Positions 26,780 through 34,829 of a DNA stretch of 40,236 bases are shown here, piece after piece; within the stretch, counting starts at the first letter, position 1; each line of letters opens with the position of its first letter. The DNA lies in NCBI GenBank assembly GCA_964551295.1, contig CAZKDJ010000010.1:1-40236 (forward strand), given 5' to 3'. The position numbers were made by a program, and so were the translations under genes. The DNA comes from JAFGED01 sp964551295 (GTDB lineage: Bacteria > Chloroflexota > Anaerolineae > B4-G1). Under the pieces are notes generated by a model. That model saw only the letters and a program-made list of their open reading frames with translations. It searched no databases and was not told where the DNA came from.

Positions 26780-27964
26780 TCACTCTTCCTGACGAGTGTC
26801 TCTGCCGTCTACTGTCTCAATGTTCCACGCACCGTCCACGGTGCGTTGCGCTAGATTCAAGTCAATAGAATCAACATCCTGAGTATCGGTAAACGCCTGC
26901 GTGGCCTGGGCATAGAGGATAATGGGCGAACCGGCCTCGTCGAGAGCCAAGGAGACATCCCCCAAGGCGTTGGTATCGACCGTCTCTGCCGACCACGCCT
27001 CATCCTCCGGACCGCCATGAGTATATCTGACCCTGTAGGTTTCCGAGCTTAGATAGACCACGTGCCCGCCTCCAGCGTCATCCAGAGCAAAATCAAGTGA
27101 GGAAACACCGACAAGGGCATCGGCTATCTTCACTGCATCCCAAGTCGCACCCTCATCCTGCGAAACCGCATAATACATATTATCTCCCCGGCCCCCTACA
27201 AAAACGAGGTGCAGCACATCATCCTGGTCGATCTCCAGGCTGACCGGACCGCCTCCCGAGTAAGGGGACTGCGGTGGCCCTATCGTTCCATCCCCAGCCT
27301 CGACCTGGACATACCCCATTGAATTCAAAAAGCGAGATTGCGTACTAAAGACCACGTGCGCTTTGCCGGTTGAATCGACGGCAACGTCCGACCATCGACC
27401 ATATTGCATTTCGATATCGCGCGTGTGGGGCGTTCCTCCCGTCGACTGGTAAGAATAGTACATTCGGGTTTGGTCGTTGAAAAAAGCAGGGTTCCCAGGC
27501 CCGGAATCAGAATGGCTAAGGTGCATCGCACCATCGGCGTCGAAGGCAACGCCACCCACGTAGTCATAAAAATCAAAAAGCTCCTCGCCGCGCCAAGTAG
27601 CGTCGTCCTCAAGCCAGCCATGGGAGACGCCCCCAAAGTGCTCGTAGAACGCATGCCACACACCGTCGGGCCCTTGCGCCAGGACACAGACCGATGTAGA
27701 TCTATTCTCCAGAAACTCGGTTTGCCAGGTGCCGTCTGCGGCGCGGTAGGCGTGGCAGGCACCGGATCGGTCCCCCCCCATCAACGACCCTTGCGCTTGA
27801 AATGAGTACAGGAGGTGAATCGCACCATCCTGTCCCACGGCGATATCGTTCGCCCTTCCTGCCTGGACCGACGTGTATGTATTTGGGCCTGCGAGGGGAC
27901 AACAGACACAACATAGACTGATCACAAGCAATGGAACAGTAATCCCCAATAAACGACTGTTCAT
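26780..27964 (-). CDS. Secreted Asp-box (BNR-like) propeller protein, candidate lipoprotein
   Basis: This 394-residue protein starts with a short hydrophobic signal rich in cysteine (VPLLVISLCCVCC). The lipobox is imperfect but suggests a lipoprotein. The body consists of repeated strands of the form GxVxFDADGAMHLSHS and VAVDSTGKAHVVF. It contains one clear Asp-box, AVSQDEGATWD, as found in sialidase-like and other beta-propellers. No sialidase catalytic arginines could be assigned, so it may only bind carbohydrate. It lacks the YLPLV-type C-terminus. It is a close tandem paralogue of the gene 18 bases upstream (27983-29230), sharing MNSRL at the start and long stretches of the repeats. A purine-rich GGGGGAAAGAG precedes the ATG. 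Confidence 0.82.
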   Translation of the reverse strand: MNSRLLGITVPLLVISLCCVCCPLAGPNTYTSVQAGRANDIAVGQDGAIHLLYSFQAQGSLMGGDRSGACHAYRAADGTWQTEFLENRSTSVCVLAQGPDGVWHAFYEHFGGVSHGWLEDDATWRGEELFDFYDYVGGVAFDADGAMHLSHSDSGPGNPAFFNDQTRMYYSYQSTGGTPHTRDIEMQYGRWSDVAVDSTGKAHVVFSTQSRFLNSMGYVQVEAGDGTIGPPQSPYSGGGPVSLEIDQDDVLHLVFVGGRGDNMYYAVSQDEGATWDAVKIADALVGVSSLDFALDDAGGGHVVYLSSETYRVRYTHGGPEDEAWSAETVDTNALGDVSLALDEAGSPIILYAQATQAFTDTQDVDSIDLNLAQRTVDGAWNIETVDGRDTRQEE

Positions 27965-27982
27965 CTCTTTCCCCCTTTCTAT

Positions 27983-29230
27983 CTAGTCACTCGCTGGCTG
28001 CAGAGTGTCCACGCCGGCTACGGTCTCGATGGTCCACGTGCCATCTGCAATGCGATACGCTAGGTTCAAGTCGATGAAATCGATCTCAAAGGTAGAGGTA
28101 AACGCCTGCGTGGCCTGGGCGTAGAGGATAAAGGGCGAACCGGTCTCGTCGAGAGCCAGGGAGACGTCCCCCACGGCATTGGTATCGACCGTCTCTACCG
28201 ACCACGCCTCATCCTCCAGCCCGCTGTGGGCGTACTTGACCTCGTGGGTTCCCGAGACCAGATAGGCCACGTGTCCACCCCCAGCGTCATCCACGGCAAA
28301 ATCTTGCGAGGACGCACCGCCGGGAACCTCGTCTATCTTCACTGTGTTCCAAGTCACCCCTTCATCTTGGGAGACCGCACGTTGCAGTATGTCCTCTTCC
28401 TGGGTCCCTTCAAAGACAAGGTGCAGCACGTCGTTCCGATCGATATCCAGGCTAATCGGATGGGTCACCTGTGGATGCAAGGAAAGGAACTGCGGTGGCC
28501 CTATATTGCCATCGCCGGCTTCGATCTGAACGTAACCAATCCCAGACCTGCGAAGCAACGCATACAAACCAAAGACCACGTGCGCCTTGCCGGTCGAATC
28601 GATGGCGACGTCCGACCAACCGCCATGGCTATGCCCTTCGAAACCGGGCACCTCGACCTCGCGCGTGTGCAACCTCCCTCCTACCGGCTGATAAGAATAG
28701 TCCAAGCGTAGTTTGTTGGAAAGAAAGTCGTTGAGATCAGAGACCTGCGGAACTGTACAATGCGCATGGCTCACGTGCATCGCCCCATCGGCGTCGAAGG
28801 CCACGCCCCCCACCGTTCTAATAGTATCTGGGAGAAGCATATTCTTCTCCCAACCACCACCGGCCTCGCTCCAGGCGTGATAAAAATCTCCCCCATACCC
28901 GTAAAAGGTATGCCACGTGCCATCGGGCCCCTGCGCCAGGACGGCCGCCCCCCATACACCGGCCGACTCGTCGCTCTCCAATACCTCGGTCTGCCAGCTA
29001 CCGTCCGCTGCGCGGTAGGCGTGGTAGATACCGTATAGTGATCTAGATCTCACCTCCGCTAACATCCGAAGCGAATACAGAACGTGAACCGTGCCATCCA
29101 GTCCCACGACGATGTCGTTGCTTTCCCCTGCCTCGACCGACTCGTACACAGGCGTGCCCAGCTGGAGACAGGTACAGGACAGGCTGATTACAAGCAATGG
29201 TACGATGATCTTTGCCAAACGGCTGTTCAT
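27983..29230 (-). CDS. Secreted Asp-box (BNR-like) propeller protein, tandem paralogue, candidate lipoprotein
   Basis: The 415-residue protein begins MNSRLAKIIVPLLVISLSCTC, where LSC is a plausible lipobox. Repeats such as IVVGLDGTVHVLYS, VAFDADGAMHVSHA and VAIDSTGKAHVVFG, plus an Asp-box AVSQDEGVTWN, point to a propeller. It is strongly similar along its whole length to the following gene, so the pair arose by tandem duplication. It lacks the YLPLV-type tag. The ATG at 29230 is chosen over a longer frame (to 29383) because it starts the signal peptide and lies four bases past the stop of the upstream gene, which indicates translational coupling. The ligand is unknown. Confidence 0.82.
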   Translation of the reverse strand: MNSRLAKIIVPLLVISLSCTCLQLGTPVYESVEAGESNDIVVGLDGTVHVLYSLRMLAEVRSRSLYGIYHAYRAADGSWQTEVLESDESAGVWGAAVLAQGPDGTWHTFYGYGGDFYHAWSEAGGGWEKNMLLPDTIRTVGGVAFDADGAMHVSHAHCTVPQVSDLNDFLSNKLRLDYSYQPVGGRLHTREVEVPGFEGHSHGGWSDVAIDSTGKAHVVFGLYALLRRSGIGYVQIEAGDGNIGPPQFLSLHPQVTHPISLDIDRNDVLHLVFEGTQEEDILQRAVSQDEGVTWNTVKIDEVPGGASSQDFAVDDAGGGHVAYLVSGTHEVKYAHSGLEDEAWSVETVDTNAVGDVSLALDETGSPFILYAQATQAFTSTFEIDFIDLNLAYRIADGTWTIETVAGVDTLQPASD

Positions 29231-29234
29231 CTCT

Positions 29235-31352
29235 TTACCTTTCCACCAATGGCAAGAACATGTCCCGGTGCGGGCAGAACACCACATTCGACAAGCCTGA
29301 CCAAGTACCTTCTTCCAGGTACGAACGCAGCCCAAAAAACGCCGTCTCCCCTTCGTTGTAGGGCAATGTGACCGTGTACACAACAGTGCTAACCGGCAAC
29401 GAATCGGTGAGCGTCTGGACAGCGTTCAAGTCGCCCGCGGTAAAGTAGGTGCCAGAGTAGTACAGGGTGGATGTGACCGTCCCGACCAGCGGGGTCCAGG
29501 TGAGGGTAGCTGTCAGCGTATCGCTGCCGATCACACACTGGGGCCGGTGCAACGTGGGCGCAGCAGGCGCCGGCGCGACCTGGAAAACGTGGATCAGCGG
29601 ATCCTCCTGGAGGTGTTCGTAGATGTAAATCAGGCCGCGGGCGCGGTCGTAGGCCACGCCGCGCAGAACGGGCCGCTCGGAGAAAAAGTATTCACTCACG
29701 TCGAGCATGGCATACGGCTGCGGCTCGTGCGCCGCCTTGCTTCCGGTGGCAACCGCCGCCAGGTCGGCCGGGTCGTAGAACAGGAACACGGGCCAATACA
29801 GCGAAGAGGTATACCCGCCGGCGTATGTTACCTCACCGGCGGTCTTGCCGCCGACCAACATCACGGCCGCCTTGCCACCCTGGGTGATCCACGCCCCGCC
29901 GTGGAACTGGTCTATCACCTCGCGCCCGTCCTGGGTGTTGACGCCCGTCACCTGCCCGTATTCCACCAGCGTCGTGTAGCTCAACTCGGCCTCGAAGGGC
30001 GGCGGTTCGCCGTCCAACCAGGGGCCAATGGCGAACATGGCGGTGCCAAAGCCGTTGTAGGCCCCGCTGCGGGTGCCACCGGTGAGCAACATCCTGCCGC
30101 CGGTGTACTGGTCGGCCCAGACCTGGGGAATATCGAACAGGTAAAAGACCGTGCTGTAATAGGGCGGATGGCCGTCTTTGTCGCCCACGTACCACCAACC
30201 CTGGGTCTGGGGATCGTCCAGCGTCAGCTCGCTGGCGGTGTGCGAAGGGATTTTTTCCCACTGATAGTTACTGCCCCAGATGGTGTACAGTTTGTCGCTG
30301 GTCTGGCTGCCCTGCCGGGGCAGATAGGCCATGCCACCGATGGGCATAGACAGGTCGTTACCGAGCGTATACACCTGGGTGAACGGCTGCAGGGTGGTGG
30401 CAGTGTTCAAATCATCCCTGTCTTTGTCGGGAGAGATCACGGGTCCCGGGATGCTGATCTCTGACACGGCCCAATCGTAGACGTGCCCGCGCCCAAACAG
30501 CGAGCCGGGGTAGCCATCGGCGGGGCCGCCAGGGTCTCCCAGCGGGCAGTAGGCCAAGCCGTAGCCACCGTATCCCCAGAGACCGTATTCCAGGTCCCCA
30601 GAACGGCCGGGAAGCTCAAAGGCCCCCTTGTAAACAATATCGCGGAATGGATCGATCAAGGTATCGTCGTCTTGGAAAGACCGGGTAGTGACCGTCACCG
30701 CAGGCGAGTGCGCGCTCTCGTTGCCGTGCTCGTCCAACGCGGTCACGTCGAAGGAATAGGTCGTCGCAGGCGTGAGCAAACAGGCGGTGTAAATGTTGGT
30801 CTGGTAGCCGGGCGGGGTGTAGTAGGTCTCTTTAGAGACGCCGGTCACGAAATCGCGCTGGTCGTAGATGCGGTATTGGACGACCTCCACGTCATCGGTG
30901 GAGTGCTCCCAATGCAAGCGCACCTTGGAATCCGAAAGGACGGTGGCCTGCAGGTTTTGCGGCGTGGTGGGAGGCGTGAAATCGTCGAGCGCTTCGGGCG
31001 AACAGTCGGATCTGTTACACTCGATGTACCCCTGGCCCGAATTGACACTTAGATCGATCTCCACGCGGTCGGAGGGGGTGGTGAGCGTATCATCGTGGCG
31101 GCGACATTCGGCACCGCCATCCTGGGGCGCGGGATTGTTGCACACCCGGATTAGCTGCCGGGTGCCCGGGCCCTCTTCATCCCGGCAGCCCTTGGTGCAG
31201 GGCGTCCAGTACCAGTAACTCCAGCCGCCATCCACTGGCGCTGCGTCGAGTGATCGTTCTGCTGGAGTAGAGAGCGAAGCAACCGACCGCGATAGAACCA
31301 AGTTGATCAGCAAGAGCCCAGCGAGTACGAGCCAGCTAAAATGTTCGCTCAT
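29235..31352 (-). CDS. Secreted protein with TSP1-like, FN3 and propeller-like domains and C-terminal FLPLVER
   Basis: The 705-residue exported protein has a signal peptide (FSWLVLAGLLLINLVLS). Residues 41-90 have a thrombospondin type 1-like pattern: W44, W47 and W49, then C52, C56, G63, R65, R69, C71, P74, G79-G80 and C83, with C112 and C117 also nearby. An FN3 domain follows (about 128-225, PQNLQATVLSDSKVRLHWEHS). Next is a ~350-residue domain with aromatic and GG-rich repeats (GLWGYGGYGLAYCPLG, MLLTGGTRSGAYNGFG), probably a beta-propeller of unknown function. A C-terminal FN3/Ig-like strand region ends in FLPLVER (29238-29258). AGGAGG lies five bases before the ATG at 31352, so an 80-codon upstream extension is not used. 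It is probably an adhesin or glycan binder. Confidence 0.83.
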   Translation of the reverse strand: MSEHFSWLVLAGLLLINLVLSRSVASLSTPAERSLDAAPVDGGWSYWYWTPCTKGCRDEEGPGTRQLIRVCNNPAPQDGGAECRRHDDTLTTPSDRVEIDLSVNSGQGYIECNRSDCSPEALDDFTPPTTPQNLQATVLSDSKVRLHWEHSTDDVEVVQYRIYDQRDFVTGVSKETYYTPPGYQTNIYTACLLTPATTYSFDVTALDEHGNESAHSPAVTVTTRSFQDDDTLIDPFRDIVYKGAFELPGRSGDLEYGLWGYGGYGLAYCPLGDPGGPADGYPGSLFGRGHVYDWAVSEISIPGPVISPDKDRDDLNTATTLQPFTQVYTLGNDLSMPIGGMAYLPRQGSQTSDKLYTIWGSNYQWEKIPSHTASELTLDDPQTQGWWYVGDKDGHPPYYSTVFYLFDIPQVWADQYTGGRMLLTGGTRSGAYNGFGTAMFAIGPWLDGEPPPFEAELSYTTLVEYGQVTGVNTQDGREVIDQFHGGAWITQGGKAAVMLVGGKTAGEVTYAGGYTSSLYWPVFLFYDPADLAAVATGSKAAHEPQPYAMLDVSEYFFSERPVLRGVAYDRARGLIYIYEHLQEDPLIHVFQVAPAPAAPTLHRPQCVIGSDTLTATLTWTPLVGTVTSTLYYSGTYFTAGDLNAVQTLTDSLPVSTVVYTVTLPYNEGETAFFGLRSYLEEGTWSGLSNVVFCPHRDMFLPLVER

Positions 31353-31412
31353 CTGTCCCTCCTGGATTTCCGGTGATCGAAATACCGTTTCAGGCACAGT
31401 GCATCGTCCACG

Positions 31413-31433
31413 GGTCGGGTAGCAAACCCGACC
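31413..31433. repeat. REP-like hairpin between two cluster genes
   Basis: GGTCGGGT (31413-31420) and ACCCGACC (31426-31433) form a perfect 8-bp stem with a 5-base loop, in a 106-base gap where most neighbouring gaps are under 30. Read on the minus strand, GTAGGTCGGGTTTGCTACCC resembles the REP-like palindromes mobilised by RAYT transposases in many genomes. Only one copy is present in this window. It could stabilise the upstream message or reduce downstream expression. Confidence 0.5.
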
Positions 31434-31458
31434 TACGAACACATCCCACTCATTGCAG

Positions 31459-34400
31459 CTACCGCGAAACCAGCGGCAGATAAACGCGCGTGCCACCGAC
31501 GAGCACAGCGACGTCGGTCGTTCGTACGAATCCCCCGCCGGTGCCGGTGATGGGGATCGTGTGCCATGTCCCCTGGCCTGTAGAAGACCCATCGTGGGTG
31601 ATAGTGAGCGTGACGACCTCGCTGAGGGCGACGACGTCCGAGCTGAGCGTGCAGGAAAGGCCCGGTGGCGGCCCGGCCAGAGTCAGTGTAACGGTGTGCG
31701 GCAGGTCAGGTGGGTAGAGGCTCAGCGCGTACTGAGCCGTACCGCCAGGCTCGATGGCCTGAGCAGTGGGCACAGGGACCACGGTAAACCCAGCCTCGTA
31801 CCGGCCGATGTCGGGAGCCGTGCCCCAAGTGGCGTCGTCCACGCCGAAAAAGTCCAGCAGCGCCATCAGCGAGGCAGGCAACTGGGCTGTACCCCTATCG
31901 ATAGCGTTAGCACTGGTCGAAGTAAGGTGAAAATCGGGCCAGGAGCCGTCGTGTAGATCGCGGTCAGTGGAATCGTAATCCCAAAAGGCCGGATCGCCGG
32001 CCACGCCGTGATCCTCCCAGGGGGTGTTGGCCTGAACCTCGGCCAGCGTCTGCTGCGGCTCCCACGAGCCGCTCTCGCGGACGATCATCGGACCGGCGCC
32101 CCAGAACCCGCCCCAGCCGTTGAGGTGGTACAGGTTGTGGTCGATGGTCATGTTCGCGTATCGGCCCTCAGCGTAGCCGACTGTCAGACCAGCCGCCTCG
32201 TTGTCGATGGCGATGTTGTTGATCACGCGCGTATCGACGCTGCCGTGGGTATCGTAGCCGGAGCCGAGGATAAACCCGTAGAACGAATTGGCCGCCACGT
32301 TGTTGATATAGATCATCGGCCCATCGCGCCACACCCCGGAGAACATGTACCCTGTGTACGCGTTGTTGTAGGCCACGTTGCGGTAGGCGCTGATGCCGCT
32401 GGCGTGATCGACGTACAGGCCAAAGCCGCCCATCCCGCGCACCGGGCTGCCCGTGCCGGTCGGCCAGCGCCCGCGCTTCTCGGAGATGTAGGTCCAGCCA
32501 AAGCTATCGCGGAACACGTTGCCCGTAATCAACACGTCACGAAAAACGTGACCGTCGGGCGCAGATCCCCAGAACTTGGCTGCTCCGCAATCGGTGGTGA
32601 GCTGGCAGGCCCTTTCAAAGACATTGTCCTTGATCAGGATCTCGCCCGTCTTGATCTCATCAGGTGAGAAACCATATGTCTCGGGTGACTGGATGACCGA
32701 CTTGGAGAACTGCACACCGTTGTGGGCCACATGGTGCACGTGATTCCCCTCAAAGCGCAGTTGGTTGGCGTGGGTGAACGACATGCCGACGGCGTTGTCG
32801 CCATCGGTGCGAAAGCCCAGGTGGTGCATCTCGTTATTGCGGATGACGGTATTGAGCACACCGGAGCGAGTGAAGGAATCGGCGGCCGCGCCGTCCTCCC
32901 ACCAATCGATCAGGCGGATGGCGCCGGTATCCATGTAGGCAATCTCTGAATCCTCCAAGGTGAAACCGTCGATGACGTTGGCAGGCGGCGAGGTGGCACG
33001 CACCGACTGCTCGACGAGAACGCCCCGGTTAGCATAGCGCAGGGTGACGTTGCGCACCGTGTCGCCGTAGGCCTTGTGGGTGGTCCAGTTGTTCACATAG
33101 ACCGCGCTATCGTTAAGCATCTCGATAGCAAGCCCATCGACCGTGACGTAGGAGCGATTCTGCAAACTGAATCCGTGATCGCGCCGTGAGATCTCGATAT
33201 GCTGCAAAGCCGGATCGCCCGGCGCGGGCGGCCACAGGTAGAGACGCCCCATGCCCTCGTCGTACCACCACTCGCCAGGGGTATCGAGCAAGCGCGGCTT
33301 GTTCTCGACGTAATATTTGCTGCCCCACCCCAGGCCAGGCTTACCGGAGCCACCATCGTGCTCGCAGAGCCGATCCACGGTGATGCGCCCGTCACTGACG
33401 TCGTGCGCGGTGATGGTGCGCCGGTAGACGTAATGGCCCTGTAGCGTGTCGATGGCCACCAGCGTCCCGCCAGTCAGGTTGCCCAGGGTGGTCAGATTGC
33501 CCAACTCGACGCCCGCAGGCTCGGTGTCGCTCGTCCGGTCCGTGAGTTGGGTCATGGAGCGCGAGTCGAGGTCGCAGTCGCTGTTGTCTCCCGGCTCGGG
33601 GGTGCACCCAGCTACGGACGATCCCCCGTCGGCCGCCCACCAGAACTCGTGGTGCTTCCATTCGGTGGTGACCTGCCAGTCCGGCTCGCGGGCCAGGGGC
33701 AAGCGTGCCAAGACCTCGGAGGTCTTGACGACAAAGCGCGGCGTGCCGTCCAGGTCCCAGGCAGACAGATCGGCGTAGTAGGTGTTGGAGTATACGCCCA
33801 TTGGCAGGCCGATGGGATCGCTCGTCAGTTGCGTCCAGGTAAGAACCGAGGATGGCTCCGAGCCGCGGATGACGGCCGTCCCGGGGCCGTTCTCGGCCAC
33901 GTAACGCGTTGGTTCTGCGGCGCTGCCACTCATCGCCGGGTGCACCGTCTCACGGTAGACACCGGGCAGAATGTGGACCGTCGTGCCCGGCCCGGCCAGG
34001 TCAGCGGCCCGCTGGATGGTGGCAAAGGCGGTGCCGGGCGTCAGGCCGTCATCATCGTCGCTGCCGTTCTCGGCATCCACCCACAGATCTTCCACGCGCG
34101 GCACTTGGAACGCCACGTCGTCGAACAGCACCGCACCGGAAGGTACGGTGCTGCCGTTTTCGTTCACCTTGCCCACCTCGATCACGTCGCCATAAGGGTC
34201 GTCGTGAATCACGCCGGTCGAAACGTAGCGCACGGACACGTCGTCGACCCAGGCGCCCACCCACGAATCGATCTCGTAGCCGAGCGTGATCTTTTGCCAT
34301 CCGCTGGCCAGGTCGAACTGACCTTCCTGGTAGTCGTTGTAGTTATAGCCGCTTGCGTTGGGCCAGGCGATAAAGCCCTTGTAGCCCTGACCGGGCGGCT

Positions 34401-34824
34401 TGCGCACGTACAGTCCCACCAGCGGCGGCCACCAATCGTTGGCGGAGCTTCTGACCTGGGCGATGCACAACGAACTCCCCGCCGGCCAGTAGTTGGGCGT
34501 CGGTTCGGGAATGGCAACGTTGTTGGGATTGAACCAGAAGGTGAGATAACCCTCCTCGGCCCTGGCAACGCCGGTCTGGCGGAGATCGTTGACACTCTGT
34601 CCAACAGGGACCGACAGCCCAGTGGAGCCGCCATACCCACCGCCGGGCAGCAGGCTCGCGCTCTGTGCCCCTCCCGCGTCCCAGGCGTCCAGCGCGCCAC
34701 TCTCAAAGTCGTCGGCGACGACGTCCCACGTCACCGGGATGACGGGCTGTGCCAGCGCCGGAGGCGCCAAGAGGACGCCCACCAGTAAAAGGGCAATGAC
34801 CAGGTATCGAAAACCACTCTCCAT
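31459..34824 (-). CDS. Secreted CBM/right-handed beta-helix protein with C-terminal YLPLVSR
   Basis: The 1121-residue exported protein has a signal peptide (MESGFRYLVIALLLVGVLLAPPALA). The first ~240 residues resemble a concanavalin-like or CBM jelly roll (DDFESGALDAWD, LTFWFNPNN, VGAWVDDVSVRYV). A long beta-helix then starts with LWVDAENGSDDDDGLTPGTAFATIQRA-type sequence and PGVYRETVHP. It runs through many N-x-V/I repeats (VIRNNEMHHLG, FEGNHVHHVAHNGV, VINNIAIDNEAAG) to about residue 1000. An Ig-like domain precedes YLPLVSR (31462-31482). The fold matches polysaccharide lyases and family-39-like glycoside-binding helices, but no catalytic site could be named. The ATG at 34824 is five bases past the preceding gene's stop, so the pair is co-transcribed. 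Confidence 0.85.
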   Translation of the reverse strand: MESGFRYLVIALLLVGVLLAPPALAQPVIPVTWDVVADDFESGALDAWDAGGAQSASLLPGGGYGGSTGLSVPVGQSVNDLRQTGVARAEEGYLTFWFNPNNVAIPEPTPNYWPAGSSLCIAQVRSSANDWWPPLVGLYVRKPPGQGYKGFIAWPNASGYNYNDYQEGQFDLASGWQKITLGYEIDSWVGAWVDDVSVRYVSTGVIHDDPYGDVIEVGKVNENGSTVPSGAVLFDDVAFQVPRVEDLWVDAENGSDDDDGLTPGTAFATIQRAADLAGPGTTVHILPGVYRETVHPAMSGSAAEPTRYVAENGPGTAVIRGSEPSSVLTWTQLTSDPIGLPMGVYSNTYYADLSAWDLDGTPRFVVKTSEVLARLPLAREPDWQVTTEWKHHEFWWAADGGSSVAGCTPEPGDNSDCDLDSRSMTQLTDRTSDTEPAGVELGNLTTLGNLTGGTLVAIDTLQGHYVYRRTITAHDVSDGRITVDRLCEHDGGSGKPGLGWGSKYYVENKPRLLDTPGEWWYDEGMGRLYLWPPAPGDPALQHIEISRRDHGFSLQNRSYVTVDGLAIEMLNDSAVYVNNWTTHKAYGDTVRNVTLRYANRGVLVEQSVRATSPPANVIDGFTLEDSEIAYMDTGAIRLIDWWEDGAAADSFTRSGVLNTVIRNNEMHHLGFRTDGDNAVGMSFTHANQLRFEGNHVHHVAHNGVQFSKSVIQSPETYGFSPDEIKTGEILIKDNVFERACQLTTDCGAAKFWGSAPDGHVFRDVLITGNVFRDSFGWTYISEKRGRWPTGTGSPVRGMGGFGLYVDHASGISAYRNVAYNNAYTGYMFSGVWRDGPMIYINNVAANSFYGFILGSGYDTHGSVDTRVINNIAIDNEAAGLTVGYAEGRYANMTIDHNLYHLNGWGGFWGAGPMIVRESGSWEPQQTLAEVQANTPWEDHGVAGDPAFWDYDSTDRDLHDGSWPDFHLTSTSANAIDRGTAQLPASLMALLDFFGVDDATWGTAPDIGRYEAGFTVVPVPTAQAIEPGGTAQYALSLYPPDLPHTVTLTLAGPPPGLSCTLSSDVVALSEVVTLTITHDGSSTGQGTWHTIPITGTGGGFVRTTDVAVLVGGTRVYLPLVSR

Positions 34825-34829
34825 TTCTT

